A stretch of 64,000 nt of DNA, from the NCBI GenBank assembly GCA_963457665.1, contig OY735202.1, positions 54,209,631-54,273,630 on the forward strand, read 5' to 3'. The position numbers and the translations under genes were made by a program. The DNA is from Thysanoteuthis rhombus (lineage: Eukaryota > Mollusca > Cephalopoda > Oegopsida > Thysanoteuthidae). Under the pieces are notes generated by a model. The model saw nothing but the letters and a program-made list of their open reading frames with translations. It did not search any database and had not been told where the DNA came from. Of the stretch, positions 22,490-34,596 are shown in pieces; the stretch's first letter is position 1; each line of letters begins with the position of its first letter.

Positions 22490-22970
22490 TTACCGGTATC
22501 CCTACATTGGTGAGAACTCTTGGAGATATTGCATGGACATATAACTCTGATGCAGGGGAGGTAAGTCTGAAAAAATCTATTGATTCATCCCATTCACTTC
22601 TTTGGTAGCCCATTTTATATCCTTCTGCGAATGTTTAGTTTTTGAGCTATGAATTTTCAAGACAGATGACTAAAAAAGTATGAATGGTATGACCGCCAAA
22701 ATTATTTTTGAGATCCCAGCATTGCACTTGGTATTCCTGTCAAGTTTGAATAGTCTCTTAGTTGAAAATTATGGGTATTCTTGGACAGATGGCTACAATG
22801 CAGGGGAGGTAGCTGTGCATGGACCAAGTTCAATTTTTTCTTAGTTTGAGAACTCTGCATGATACTTGGTATCCCTGCCAACTTCGGTTATGATCAACTG
22901 AATAGTTTCTGAGCTATGGATTTTGGGACAAATAGCTACGATTTAAGCTAGGTAACTATGCATGGACATA
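22490..22970. repeat. Diverged satellite-like array
   Basis: Three to four unequal units share GGTATYCCTGYCAA, a TAGTTTCTGAGCTATG-like core, GACAGATGGCTACAATGCAGGGGAGGT-like text and GCATGGACATAT. Best preserved units are about 22721-22826 and 22856-22970, giving a period near 135-145 bases. Confidence 0.6.
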
Positions 22971-25859
22971 TATTTCCAAAATTCAAATACTTCTTCTGTA
23001 GCTGAATTCCTATAAAATTTCATTTGAATTCATTGATAACTTCGAGAAATATCTTGTGACCCCAAACTGGAGAATTGATTTTCAATGTACTCATCATGAA
23101 AAAACCTTTATCACATATCAACAAAATGGGGAAATCCTTGTTTTTCTGTAACTTATGGCATTTCAAGGATCATGGTAGATATGCATGAAGAATTTCATCT
23201 GATTTGCTTCGGTGTATAACCTTTTAACGGGCAGTCAAAATCATTTGTAAACATATAGAATACGGTCGATTGCCAAGCGTTGCTTGTTAGCTTGAATAAT
23301 ATCTCTTAACATATAAATCAAGTCATCTGTCTGTATGTGTATGTGAACATCTTAGCAAACAAATAATAAAAAAACCCATCTCATCAATGTCCTTCCTCCA
23401 GGTCACAACTGAATATATTTATCAAACACTCTGATAAATAGTAACAATTCCATTTAATTCAAAATTTGCATACATTTCATTTCTAACAACTATAATAAAT
23501 TTTGAAATATTCTTGAATTATTCCTATGTATTCAAATAATTCAAATATATTTGTTCCATAATGTTAATATCACCCCAACTAATTATACCATCACAAGACA
23601 TATGCTCTATTTGATGAGATTTGTTCTCCTCCTTCTTTAATTTGACCAATGATTTGTTGGATTATAGTTGAATAAAAAGTTGCAAGGATATATGAAACAA
23701 AAGAAAAAAATATGTTCCTGGGGGAGAATCTTCAGTAAAATTGGGGGGGGGGGGTAATTTGGAATTATTCATTTCAAAATTAGGACTGAGACAAAATTAT
23801 GATCTGGTAACACTGGCGTGGGTACATCAGTTTAAGTAAATCAATTATTAGATAACTGGCATTGGGGCACAGGGCCTCTAATTGCTTTGTGGTGTCTCTT
23901 GAAGAAAACACACAAATGCAGAAGAAATATATTTTACAAACTTTGCATTGACATTTCACTAATCTATGAAATAAACCAAAGAAAAAATTATTTTCAAAAA
24001 CAAATGAAAACTGAAAAAAAAAATTATAAAGTCTACAAACTCAGAGGCATACAGGCATTTTTCCAGCAGTTGTGGGATGTTCAAAATAACTTGTCTAACA
24101 GGTTGATGAACCTGTAATTTATTGAGTTACTCAACAATCAAAGAGCAGTTGAGGCCAGAAATTGGATCTTTTGCAATCGCTGGAGTAGAAACAACAATTA
24201 AAGCCAATAAAGAAAATGTGCCATACAATAAAAGAAACATAACGAAGACATGAACATATTAGCACACAGTTATAATACAGACACAACTTGCTACCGAGTA
24301 CTACAACATCCTTGGCCTTTCACAACAGTGAGGGAATAGAGCCCCAGCAAACAAATTTGACAATACTTAATATAGCATTAAGAGGGGGGAAATTGAATTA
24401 TCAGTTTAACGAGGGGATGCTGGAGACAAAGAAAATATAAGTCAAAATGGTAGTCAATGGAGTCTAAATCTTCTCTGGTTTTTGTTGTTTTTTCATGAGG
24501 GTCGCAAAATCTTTTGTGTGAATCCATTATTCCTTTCTTTTTCTTTATGTTTTCTCTTGATATGGTACTAGTTTCTAGTTACGATTATCATATAAACAGA
24601 AATTTCGGAAATTTTTCGAATGCTATGTTTGTCAATTTTCTGGAAAATCTTCGAAGTAGATTTTTCTTATGGGAAGGTTATATCAGTTCTAAAAAATCTT
24701 AATAATAATGCAAATATTTTGACAATGAAAAAATCATTTCAAATAATGTAATGCAAGTTTGTAGCTTTTTTTATCCCCCGTATTGAATTCCCGATTAAAA
24801 TTTTGGGCCATGCTCATAAATAAAACAATAAAAATATTACCTTACTCCATCCCATTTTTTCCCTTTTACTAAATAGCAATAATTCAATAATCAGTTCTAA
24901 CTTCTTTCTGTCATTTCAAATATTTTTACATTAAATCATTGAAAAATCAGATTTAGTATTTCCTATAGTTGTTTAGACCATTAGGGTATGATATGGTGTT
25001 TTTGCAATAGTATAAATTGATTTCTTCGGATCTTAATATTGAATTTGTTAGTAAATCCTTTTAGAGACAAAATTGAATGCATTAGTCGCTTATAAGTGAC
25101 ACAGTGGCTTTTCAACCATATTGCAGTCGTGATTAACATCCCGTCCTGTCAGATGGACCATAAAATATTGTCAATATTGAACAAGACCACTGGTTCAGAC
25201 AAAGTGAATGGTCACCAATAAGAGTAAATCACAAAAACTTTATTTATTAACTAAAATCGAATGATTTAGAATCAAAATATTACTTATTTTATGCGTAAAA
25301 AAAACTTTTGACTTCAAATTCTATGACTATATGTCCGGCATTCTATAAGTTAATTGAGGAGAATGGTCAGATTTGATAGAAAAAGTATACCTTTAGTTAA
25401 TAATTAAATACGAAACCCTTCTTTTTGGTAGGTATCTAAAACGTCACATCCTTCAATGACTCCCTATAGAAATCCTGAACACACGTGGTCAATCCCTTGT
25501 CAGCCCCAGCTTCAGAGCTGGTTATCTTCCTATCCTTTTCACTAAACTTGTGGCTGGCGTAGTTTCTACTCTTTGACTATGACTATATGTATTGTCTTGT
25601 CACTTATCTTCCTTGATAAGAGAATTTGCAAGAACTTCATAGTTATTAAATGCAAATACTGCAACTACTATTTTTGACGACAACTCAAACGCTTTGCTTT
25701 CTATTTTGCCCCCTTTAGCTCCTTCTTGCACTTACCTTAATTAATCGCCTGGTTAGTCAACTATATCACTTTTTATAACAGGCACGACTCATCAGGCTCT
25801 ATTTGATAAACTAAAAGACATCTGATCTGTTATGCCACGTATCCCTTAAAATCATATTT
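22971..25859. other. Intergenic, no gene seen
   Basis: AT-rich. A short frame at 23887-24117 shows no known motif. Near 23320-23400 there is text like the CTGTCTGTATGT-bearing repeat family E, so part is probably repeat debris. Confidence 0.4.
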
Positions 25860-26115
25860 TTTCGTTTCATTTTTATGTATAGGAATAACCTCAATGTAAT
25901 TGGCCTCTACATTTCTCTTCTCTTTACACAATCGATTATATTAATATTTCCATTCCATGTATTTCATTTACATTCTTTAGTTGTGCATTAAATTTATCTC
26001 TCTTTTTTCACATCTTAATACTTGTATGTGTCTTTTGTACTCTGTTTGATATCTGCGTCCACATTTGTACTTGGTGTGCATGTTTTCTATACATCTCCCT
26101 TCCTTCATCAAAATT
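25860..26115 (+). mobile_element. LTR-like dispersed repeat, copy 5 (inverted)
   Basis: Matches the reverse complement of copies 1 and 2 around CTTGTATGTGT, the TCTGCGTCCACATTTGTAC region and GTGTGCAT. It is the only copy in this orientation. Strongly diverged and partial; fossil. Confidence 0.45.
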
Positions 26116-26278
26116 TCCAGAGACGTGGATGCAAAATCCTTTGTCCATGACTACATCTTCTCGTCACATCTAACAAGCAGCTATTTTTTACTTTCTCCCA
26201 CACAATATAAGAACAATACTTTTGATGACCCGATAGATATATAAAAACCATATTTCTTATAAAGTAAACAAAGAAAGG

Positions 26279-26410
26279 GTTGGATATATCAAGGCCGTAT
26301 CTATTGTCAGTAGTAAATTCTTGCTGGGAGACGGGCACGAATTATTTAGCAAGGAACGATGAAAAAATTGAAACTTTTTCAACTGCTAAAATGAAGTCCC
26401 CAGACTGACT
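26279..26410. repeat. Direct repeat, left copy (about 130 bp)
   Basis: Identical over 127 bases to 26793-26919, offset 514, with the first mismatch at 26406. Text starts GTTGGATATATCAAGGCC and ends near CCCCAGACT. No protein. See findings for possible origins. Confidence 0.95.
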
Positions 26411-26792
26411 AAAATTGCCGCAAATTTAGATGAGTACATAATTTTCTTGATTTATTATTCATTTCCTCATTGTTCTGTGATAATCTTTAATGCCTGCCTA
26501 TTCATCCAACTCTGTATTACATGCTTGTAAATGTCCTATGCGTCGAATCGTTGGTCAAATAGCAAAAAAAAAAAAAAAAATCTCTGAATGTGCACCAATT
26601 CCGTATATTCCAAAGAACCCTAAATCCCCTCCCCCGAAATTAACCATAAATCTACAAGGAAAAAAAAAAGAAAGAACCCTCCCCCAAATGCCGAAATCTA
26701 AATATCTAAAAGCTACACTGACCCCATACTCCCCCCCTCCCCCACTACCTCGACCTAACTTTGACTTGCCATAAAAAACAAACGAATGTAGT
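26411..26792. other. Spacer between direct repeats
   Basis: 382 bases with several A-runs and C-runs (for example near 26563-26580, 26660 and 26730-26750). No recognised gene; a 94-codon frame here is low-complexity Pro/Lys. Confidence 0.5.
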
Positions 26793-26924
26793 GTTGGATA
26801 TATCAAGGCCGTATCTATTGTCAGTAGTAAATTCTTGCTGGGAGACGGGCACGAATTATTTAGCAAGGAACGATGAAAAAATTGAAACTTTTTCAACTGC
26901 TAAAATGAAGTCCCCAGACTAACT
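26793..26924. repeat. Direct repeat, right copy (about 130 bp)
   Basis: Partner of 26279-26410. The flanks on both outer sides differ, so the duplicated block is confined to these bases. Confidence 0.95.
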
Positions 26925-27014
26925 ATGCTGATGCAACTGTGTTTATAAACTTAAACCTCTGTGGACTTTATCTAAGTTAAAAACTTAATATATAAGGGAG
27001 AGGTATCCTCCAAG

Positions 27015-30000
27015 TTGTCCCCACTGGAATCTGCATCCAACTTTTTTTTTTTTTTTTCAACCTTGGTGCTCCGAACATCCACTCTTGTTTCACAAGAACA
27101 GTTTGGATGTGTATCAAGAGCCGGTGGAGCTCTTTTGCCACTGACCCGCAGTGGACAATCCACTAGACCCCCTGCCAACACGTCCTGGGCCAGCGTGGCA
27201 GGGCATGGCCCATTACTCTCCATGATTTGCACACCAAATATTATATCGGCCGTTCCTGCTGGGACCTCGGTACCAAAAGGCCCAGCCATATCACTTGCTT
27301 TGGGTGGGGGTGATATGCTCCAAGGGCGACTACCCAAAAACTACACCAAGAGTACGTCAGTTCCTGCTGGGTCATCGGCCCCAAAAGACTCAGCCACATC
27401 ACTTACTTTGGGTAGGGGTGATGTGCTCCGAAAGCGACTACCCAAATCCTTCACCAAGGGACCATCTGTCCCTACTGAGTCACCGCTCAAACAACGACCA
27501 TTTCAACAGAACTCTAAGACTGTCAACAAGAAGACAAATTTATACATAGGCACATACAACGTCAGAACACTGTCAACTGACATGCACCTAACTGATCTAG
27601 AAAGTGAAATCAGAAATGTCAAATGGGACATCATAGGCATTAGTGAGGTAAGAAGACCCGGAGAAGAACTAATAGAACTGAGAAGCAAGCATCTTCTTTA
27701 CAGCTACGGTAAAGAGAAAGTAAAACAAAGTGGAGTTGGCTTTCTCATCAATAAGAACCTGAAAGACAATGTAACTGGCTTCAAAGCCGTCTCTGACCGG
27801 GTAGCTAGCGTCACCATACAACTTTCAAAACGATACAAACTCAATATAATCCAAGTCTACGCTCCCACTTCGCAATCAACCCAACAAGAAATAGACAACT
27901 TCTATGATGACTTGAACTCCCTACTCCAAGGCACCAGAAAACACTTCAATGTTATCATGGGAGACTTCAACGCATAAGTAGGACAAGGAAATGAAAATTG
28001 CGTCGGCAAATTTGGATACAAAATACGCAACGAGAGAGGAGAAGATCTTGTAAACTTTGCGACGGCTAATGGATTCAAAATCATGAACACCTTCTTCAAG
28101 AAGGGACCCAGTAGGAAATGGACTTGGAAGAGCCTCAATCACGAAACAAGAAACGAAATAGACTACATCCTAACGGACAAAAACGATATCGTCAAGGACA
28201 TCCAAGTCCTAAATCAAGTCAATGTAGGCAGCGACCACAGAATGGTACGATGTAAAGTACAAATAAACACCAATAAAGAACGTAGGAAAATGTTCCATAC
28301 AAAACCGCAGCCTCTAAACATACCAAAAGAGCACGTTCAATCTTTCAAGCTCGAATTGAAGAACAGATTCAGAATTCTTACTGAACAAGACAGCACCAAC
28401 ATCAACGAACTAAGCAGCAAAATGACAACGTCAATAATTGAAGTAGCCTCTACATTCAAGCCAATGAGCAAACAACCCATTAGCAAAATCTCGGATGAGA
28501 CTAAAAATCTCATGGAAAAACGCAGAAACCTCAAGCCACCGACAACAACGAGGGAGAAAATTGAAGAGGCTGAACTAAACAAATTAATCAAGAAGAAACG
28601 AAGAGAAGACAGAAGGAGATACACAACGGCAGTCATTGAATCAACTCTTGAAAAAGGTCGGGGCTTCAAAGCTATAAACAAACTCCTCAACACGGGACGA
28701 AGGCAAATAACTAGCATACTCGAGGAAAATGGAAACCTAACAACAGACAGAGACAGGATTGTCGAACGTGCCAAAGAATTCTACCAAAAACTTTATTCGT
28801 CCAAACAAGGACTGCAAAACAATGAGCAAGATACGCAAGACACGGGCAAACAACTAGAGGACTTCCCAAAAGTAACCCCGTGGGAGGTGAAGGAAGCCAT
28901 TAAACAGACAAAGAAAGGAACTGCCCCTGGACCAGACAACATCACCATCGACCTACTCCGAAAAGCAGGTAAAATCATCAATAGGAAACTGGCCGTCCTC
29001 TTCAACCTGTGTCTAAAACACAGTAAAGTCCCAGACGATTGGAATACTGCTATCATAATGCTTTTATATAAAAAAGGAAACCCGAAAGACCTCAACAACT
29101 ATAGGCCTATAAGCCTACTCAACTGTGTATATAAACTTTTCACAAAGATCATCACCAACCGAATCACAAAAACACTCGATGAAAACCAGCCACGTGAACA
29201 GGCTGGCTTTAGAAGAAGCTACTCGACCATGGACCATCTGCACTTGATAAATCAACTGAAAGAAAAAGCAGCAGAGTATAGACTACCACTTGCCGTAGCA
29301 TTTATTGACTTCAAAAAGGCGTTCGACTCAGTAGAAATCCCTAAGGTCATGGAGGCCATCAGTCGGCAAGGTGTAGATCCAGTATATGTTGAAGTGTTGA
29401 AACATATATACAATCACGGCAGCTCCTTTATCAGGCTACATAAAGACTCGGACCCCTTCCAGCTCCAGAAAGGAGTAAGACAAGGTGATACCAGCTCACC
29501 TAAACTCTTCACAGCCTGCCTCGAGATGATCTTCAGAAGGCTAGACTGGGAAAGTAAAGGAATTAAAATAGACGGCGAGTATCTGAGCAACCTCAGATTC
29601 GCAGACGACATAGCCCTTTTCGCAGAGAACCTACACGACCTCCAACTAATGATAGATGAACTAAATGAGGAGAGCAAGAAAGTCGGCCTACACATGAACT
29701 TCAGCAAGACGAAGATCATGTGCAACAACCACATTGGAGATAAGAACACTAAGATCGAAATCGAGGACATAGAACTCGAGAAAGTAGACCACTACATCTA
29801 CCTAGGGCAACGAATCTCCATGAGACCCTCAAAAGAAGAAGAAATCAAGCGAAGAATCACACTAGGATGGCAAGCCTTTGGCAGAGCTAGCTCAACCTTC
29901 AAAAATAATAAGATCCCATTAATCCTAAAGAGAAGGGTGTATAACCAATGCATCCTCCCAATAGTCACTTATGGAGCTGAAACATGGAACTTAACCAAGA

Positions 30001-30365
30001 AACAGACCCGTAAGCTGAGAACCATGCAACGTGCACATGAAAGAATAATGCTGGGCCTCACATGGAGAGACCACAAAACAGCACAACACATCCGGGAAAA
30101 GACAAGAGTTAGAGACATCATAGAATCCATAAAAAATCTCAAATAGCGGTGGGCTGGCCATGTTGCAAGAATGGCTGACAATCGATGGACATCACGACTC
30201 ACAACATGGATTCCCCGAGACCATATGCGCAACCGAGGCCGGCAAAATATTAGATGGAGAGATGAACTAGACAAGTTCAGGAAGTACTGGCTCCGTGACG
30301 CCCATGATAGAGAAGTGTGTCAAATCCTTGGGAAGGTCTATGTCCAACAACGGACGCTAAAAGAC

Positions 30366-30368
<3 letters not shown>
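27015..30368 (+). pseudogene. RTE LINE polyprotein: endonuclease and reverse transcriptase
   Basis: One frame throughout. N-terminal region with two 36-residue tandem repeats (27252-27467). APE-type endonuclease starts at YIGTYNVRTLS (27541), with DIIGISEVRRPG near 27629-27665, IQVYAPTS near 27850, MGDFNA at 27957-27974 and SDHRMVRC near 28228. RT has GTAPGPDNITIDLL near 28918, NNYRPISLLN, FIDFKKAFDSVE, GVRQGDTSSPKLF and FADD at 29598-29609. The C-terminal segment carries the RTE/BovB-like AGHVARMADNRW and RWRDELDKF blocks. Stops: TAA at 27975-27977 directly after GDFNA, and TAG at 30144-30146 where the 5.2-kb copy has TGG (Trp). Mobilisation would have required both sites intact. The product would nick DNA and reverse transcribe its RNA at the nick. 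Confidence 0.9.
27252..27467 (+). repeat. In-frame 108-bp tandem repeat in RTE 5' coding region
   Basis: Units 27252-27359 and 27360-27467, both beginning GTTCCTGCTGGG and each encoding 36 residues (VPAG-S-PK----SL-LG-GD-L--RLPK). A third unit starts at 27468 (VPTESP) and then diverges. Confidence 0.9.

Positions 30369-30412
<44 letters not shown>
30366..30412. repeat. (ATG)n tail of the RTE element
   Basis: Trinucleotide run at the 3' end of the RTE element, directly after AAAAGACTG. Confidence 0.95.
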
Positions 30413-30414
<2 letters not shown>

Positions 30415-30514
30415 ACAAAGAAAGACAAAAAGAAGTCATTCTTTTTTTTCCTAAAAAATGGTGTTGGCAGTTTTTCTTAAGGTTGATTTTCAACAAAAGT
30501 GAAAATAAAAAGAC

Positions 30515-30563
30515 GAAGAGACAAACTAAACAAATTCACAAAATACTGGCTCCGCGATACCCA

Positions 30564-30566
<3 letters not shown>
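30515..30566 (+). mobile_element. RTE LINE scrap
   Basis: About 50 bases match the RTE segment encoding the DELDKFRKYWLRDAHD region (ACTGGCTCCGCGATACCCATGAT). It is cut by the (TA)n tail of the adjoining SINE, so the SINE probably inserted into or beside an older RTE copy. Confidence 0.75.
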
Positions 30567-30624
<58 letters not shown>

Positions 30625-30850
30625 TTATAGAATGTGTTATATTGTAAAGAAACCTATTTAAAATGATCTCCCATCAGTTAATATATCACTCAGTTTAAAC
30701 AACGTAAATAGAATAAACAATCAAAGAGAATGAGGCTGCTGCAGGAAACAAACCTGCCACCGATAGGGTAGCTGCTTCAACATAGCAATGCTCCTACCAT
30801 TGAGCTAAACATAACTGCTTTTAGCTGAAAGTCTTATCTCGTATTGGTTT
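30567..30850 (-). mobile_element. tRNA-derived SINE with (TA)n tail
   Basis: On the - strand: A-box-like TTTAGCTCAATGGTAGGAGC, B-box-like GGCAGGTTTGTTTCC, then a tRNA-unrelated body (TTGTTTATTCTATTTACGTT, GGGAGATCATTTTAAA) and an AT-dinucleotide tail, which is the (TA)n run at 30567-30621. The same order occurs in two copies at 50.1-50.7 kb. The spacing of the boxes is that of a tRNA Pol III promoter. The body is too diverged from a cloverleaf to be a functional tRNA gene. Confidence 0.85.
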
Positions 30851-32690
30851 TTGGGAATAATCAAAAGAAAATGTTAGTGGTTTTAATCAATAAGATGTCC
30901 GTTAGCATCAGAAAAGTGTCACTTCTGACAAAAAATATTTTTCTAGATTTTAGAAGGGAGGGCTTATATTTACAATGTAACTATAATGCTTGGGGGGGTC
31001 TTTTTCTGATGATAATTAATAGAGATCATACAAATATAGGCATTTTTGGTTATCTTCAGAAAATAACTATGGAAAACATTTAGATGGAAAGTAAGGGTTC
31101 AGTTCAGCCTCATACTTACATTGTAAAAAGATTCACCCACCAGAACTAGGAATTCATTTTTGAAAACTATCTATATGGTAAGAGAAAATTTTCTTTCTTA
31201 AACATTTTAATTTACAAGACAAACTTAAACTCCTTGGAGAGACCATGAGTGAACTGATATTTTAATTGCTACTCAAATAACATTTTCACGTTAAATTCTC
31301 AACAAACAAGTGGACAGAAAAGTCTAAATATAGTGTTGCTCTCCATTCTCACAAGATCTAATAACTGGTTTGACAGTAGAGAATCTTTTCTGTTTGTTAT
31401 TTTTCAGCACATTAGACCAGAGTGAGTTAAATTTGTAGTCATTTCTTATCCTGCAATTATCTTTATGGACACATTGACAGTATTTTCCCAAGTTTTCAAG
31501 TAAAACATGTTTTTACTTTGAATTCAATAGAATAGATTCTGAATTTCAACAAAGCAATTGCTATATCAGAGTACCTGGGACTTTTATTTCATCTGTATTC
31601 ATTATTGAAATCAGAAGTCAGTAGAAGAAAGACATAAGAAAAGAAAGAAACAAAGAATTTACAAGAACATTTATTGTGGGAAAGGAAAGGCTTTCCATAG
31701 ATAAAATGCGTCTTATTTCCTGATTAAGTGCCTGTCCTTATGTAGAAATGAGTGAGGATGAAATAACATTAAATGTCATACTTTGATTTATTCAGATCCA
31801 CTTTCTAAGAAAATGGCAACCAAAACTGTCAACACAGTTTCTCCAGTTTTTAAGTGGGTCTATCTGGATGACTATATTTGTATCATGCATACAGGCTGTA
31901 TCAATGGAGCTAGAGCTGAAAACTTGAACAGTTACTCCTTATTAAGTCTCATAAAACTCTTTAAAAAAAACATACACCCTAAATAGGTTTCAAGCGGGGG
32001 TTCAATTGATCCCTTAGTTTGTGTCCAGCAGTTTTCATGCTTGTTTTTCGGAAATTCAGACTTTTAGCAATCACTACCCAACAGAAGCTGAGTGAAGTAA
32101 CTTAGTAATTGATCACCCCTTTCGCAAATTTTTAAATTGATCTCCCAAGCACAGCATGCTGCCAGAAGACATTGATCCGATAACAGCTTCTATTAAGTGA
32201 CAAACCATTTTTTTTTAATTTTAGAATTAGATGAAAATTTATTTTACTAAACCTCTAGAGAGAATATATTCTAGATATCTACATTTACTTGATAGGACTG
32301 AAATAAATTTCTGATGGATATTTTTAAGAATAGATGTACTAAAAAAATAGCAATTACAGGCTAATGAATGTTCAATAGAATAGTAAAATTTTCTGAATTA
32401 GCAACTCTTGACACAATCATGAATAACTTTGAAACCGTTTTTTTTGTTAATCATGGGCATTTTATGACCCAGAAAATTTCCCGTTCATTAACCAAAATTG
32501 AATTCATTAAAAAGCAGGTGTAAACAGAATTTTTGTATTTGAAAATTGTTTTTGGTTCATTCAATTTTCTAGGACTTATCAAGCAAACAAATGAAATTTT
32601 AAATGGTTTTGTTTAGCGCAAAGAACAGGATTTTTACAGTTAGATTACAAACTCTTTGAATGCAGATTTAAAACAAGAAAATTGAAAATA
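30851..32690. other. Intergenic, no gene seen
   Basis: AT-rich. Short frames at 30844-31083 and 31783-31986 show no known motif and no splice support. Confidence 0.5.
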
Positions 32691-32699
32691 CTAATTAGA

Positions 32700-33450
32700 A
32701 ATGAAAATAAAGATAAAAATTATGAATCACCAAATGTCTGTCTGCCTGCTTGTACGTGACAGCCTACTGTAAAAACTACTCAACATAACCAGATGAAATT
32801 TTAGCTCAGAGAGATTAACTTTATACCTCAAAACATAAGAATGTTGTCTGCATAGAAATTTTCTTTCTCTTACAGTACCCCTCTCCACAAATTTGCGCTT
32901 TTACTCACCCCTCTCTATAAAAATGTGAGAAGTTTGTTTCTTAATTTTTCTATTGTTGTAAAAATGGAATAATAGCGATTAAATAAAACTTGGTTCTTTA
33001 AGAATAGGTGTATTTGCATTGATATAGGAACAGTTAATAAGAATATTTCTTTAAAGAAAATATTTTTTTGATAATTAAATGAATACATTAGAACAAAATT
33101 TTTCTATTTATTTACTTATTGGTCGTGAGTTTGATTCTCACCTGGAACTTATTCTCTATTCCTATCAACATAGTTAATTTATTTACTTGCTGCTGAAGGG
33201 AACCAGGCCTAAGTTTAATTGCAATAAAAAGCAACAACAATTAAGATGAAAATAATTAATAGAAAAAAGTATTGATAATAATAATATAATTTAAATTGAT
33301 GTATTTACTTCTGTTTTTCTTTCAGTAATTCCCCTTTTAAAGAAATTGAAAGCTATCTGATTTCCATCTACCTATTTTACGAATTCTTTTTTTGAAAAAC
33401 AATTTACTCTGCCTGTTTAGTCTAGTATACTAGAATTCACTCTTAATTTT
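32700..33450 (+). repeat. Dispersed repeat family E, copy 1
   Basis: Two separated blocks match 57860-58800 in the same order: a CTGTCTG-rich stretch followed by ACTGTAAAAACTA near 32730-32780, and CTGATTTCCATCTA with following text near 33357-33430. The middle part differs; copy 2 has a minisatellite there. No coding content. A B-box-like word (GTTTGATTCTC near 33130) is not enough to call a SINE. Confidence 0.55.
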
Positions 33451-34503
33451 AAAGAAAACTCGTATTGTAAAGGTTTACACAAGCAACTTATTACCAAAAT
33501 GATTTATATTTGTATTTCACATTAGAGAATTTGAAAACACATACTGCAACTTTGAATGATAAGGTAAAACAAAATTGTGTCAAAAGCAGCAAAGTTAAAA
33601 GATTAAGAAACTAAGAATAAATCAGTATGTGTGATAACCAATGACCTATGTAAAATTTTTGGATATTGAAAACATTCTTGAAATATAAAGATAGAGGGCA
33701 AAAATGAACAAAAGATCTTAGTAGATGTTTAATGATACTGCATAATTTTAAAAGATTTGTTTCAAAAAAGCAATAACAAAAACAAAATCACAAAAATAAT
33801 TTACACATAATAAACCAAAATATATTGAATAGACACAGACACATTTTTATTCCAGAGAAAATATTTATTTTTCAAGATGGCACTGGGGAAATGAGGGAAC
33901 AGAAACGTCATTGCTATGCTCTTGTCAAAAAAAAAATGTCATAAATTCATCAAAAGATAATGTAATAAGGAATTGAATGAGCAAAAACAAACAGATCAAA
34001 TAATATAAACTTATGACAAATATCTCTTGATTCTTCATTTTAATTTGTGGATTTGATGAAAATGACTGGAAAGTTTGTTAATTCATCAGATCATTTGCAT
34101 AATAATTTAAACACAAAAACAATAACTTTCCATTTAGTTATAGCAATTAGTTTCAAATAAAAACGATTTAAATTCAAACTTTAAAAACTGTTCATATTAT
34201 AGAATACATAATGTAAACATTTTGTTTTCAAATAAATCATTTAAATAACAAGAATATACTAGAACTCCCATTTCTTTGAGACACTTTATATTTCCAGCCC
34301 TAAGCAGAGTAACATTTCAACTTTACCAAGAAAAGTTTGTAAACAAAAATATGTGAGTTTAATATAGCAAATAGAGTGCATTTAACACAGGAAAAGTATT
34401 TTCTTTTCAAAAGCTCTAGATAATAATTTGAAAGAAAAAATGTTTTCGCAATTTTTGTTCTTTCATGCTTGTTTTAGTGAAGCATCATTTGAAAATTGAT
34501 TTT
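33451..34503. other. Region 3' of the HORMAD gene
   Basis: Downstream of the HORMAD stop codon. AATAAA hexamers on the - strand at about 33846-33873 are candidate poly(A) signals about 0.65 kb after the stop. No other content recognised. Confidence 0.4.
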
Positions 34504-34596
34504 TTAAACAAGTATGGACTTAGATGCCAGGCTCATCTTTTTACGTTTTCTTGATACTTCTTCATCTTGACTGTTACTTATTTCAAGGTCTTCAAA
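34504..34596 (-). CDS. HORMAD1: HORMAD terminal exon
   Basis: 93 nt including the TAA stop; acceptor ATAATTTCAG. Encodes an acidic FEDLEISNSQDEE segment, then VSRKRKKMSLASKSILV. A C-terminal basic-hydrophobic end is where HORMADs carry the closure motif that the HORMA domain of a second molecule binds; whether this is one is inference. Confidence 0.8.
   Translation of the reverse strand, partial: FEDLEISNSQDEEVSRKRKKMSLASKSILV

Larger units (their letters stand above)
26990..30412 (+). mobile_element. RTE-type LINE, nearly full length
   Basis: A non-LTR element with APE endonuclease and RT in one frame, ending in (ATG)n at 30366-30412. The 5' boundary is uncertain. It probably lies close to 26990-27040, before a 16-base T run. 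Only two nonsense codons interrupt about 1,118 codons and no frameshift is seen, so this copy is much younger than the other RTE pieces in the window. Confidence 0.9.

Noticed and set aside
27042-27057. T16 run as a reverse-strand poly(A) tail of another element
   Set aside because: No - strand element body lies to its left, and the RTE frame is open through it; probably part of the RTE 5' region or simple slippage.
33113-33240. SINE based on GAGTTTGATTCTC
   Set aside because: Only a B-box-like word; no box A at the right distance and no second copy of this stretch.
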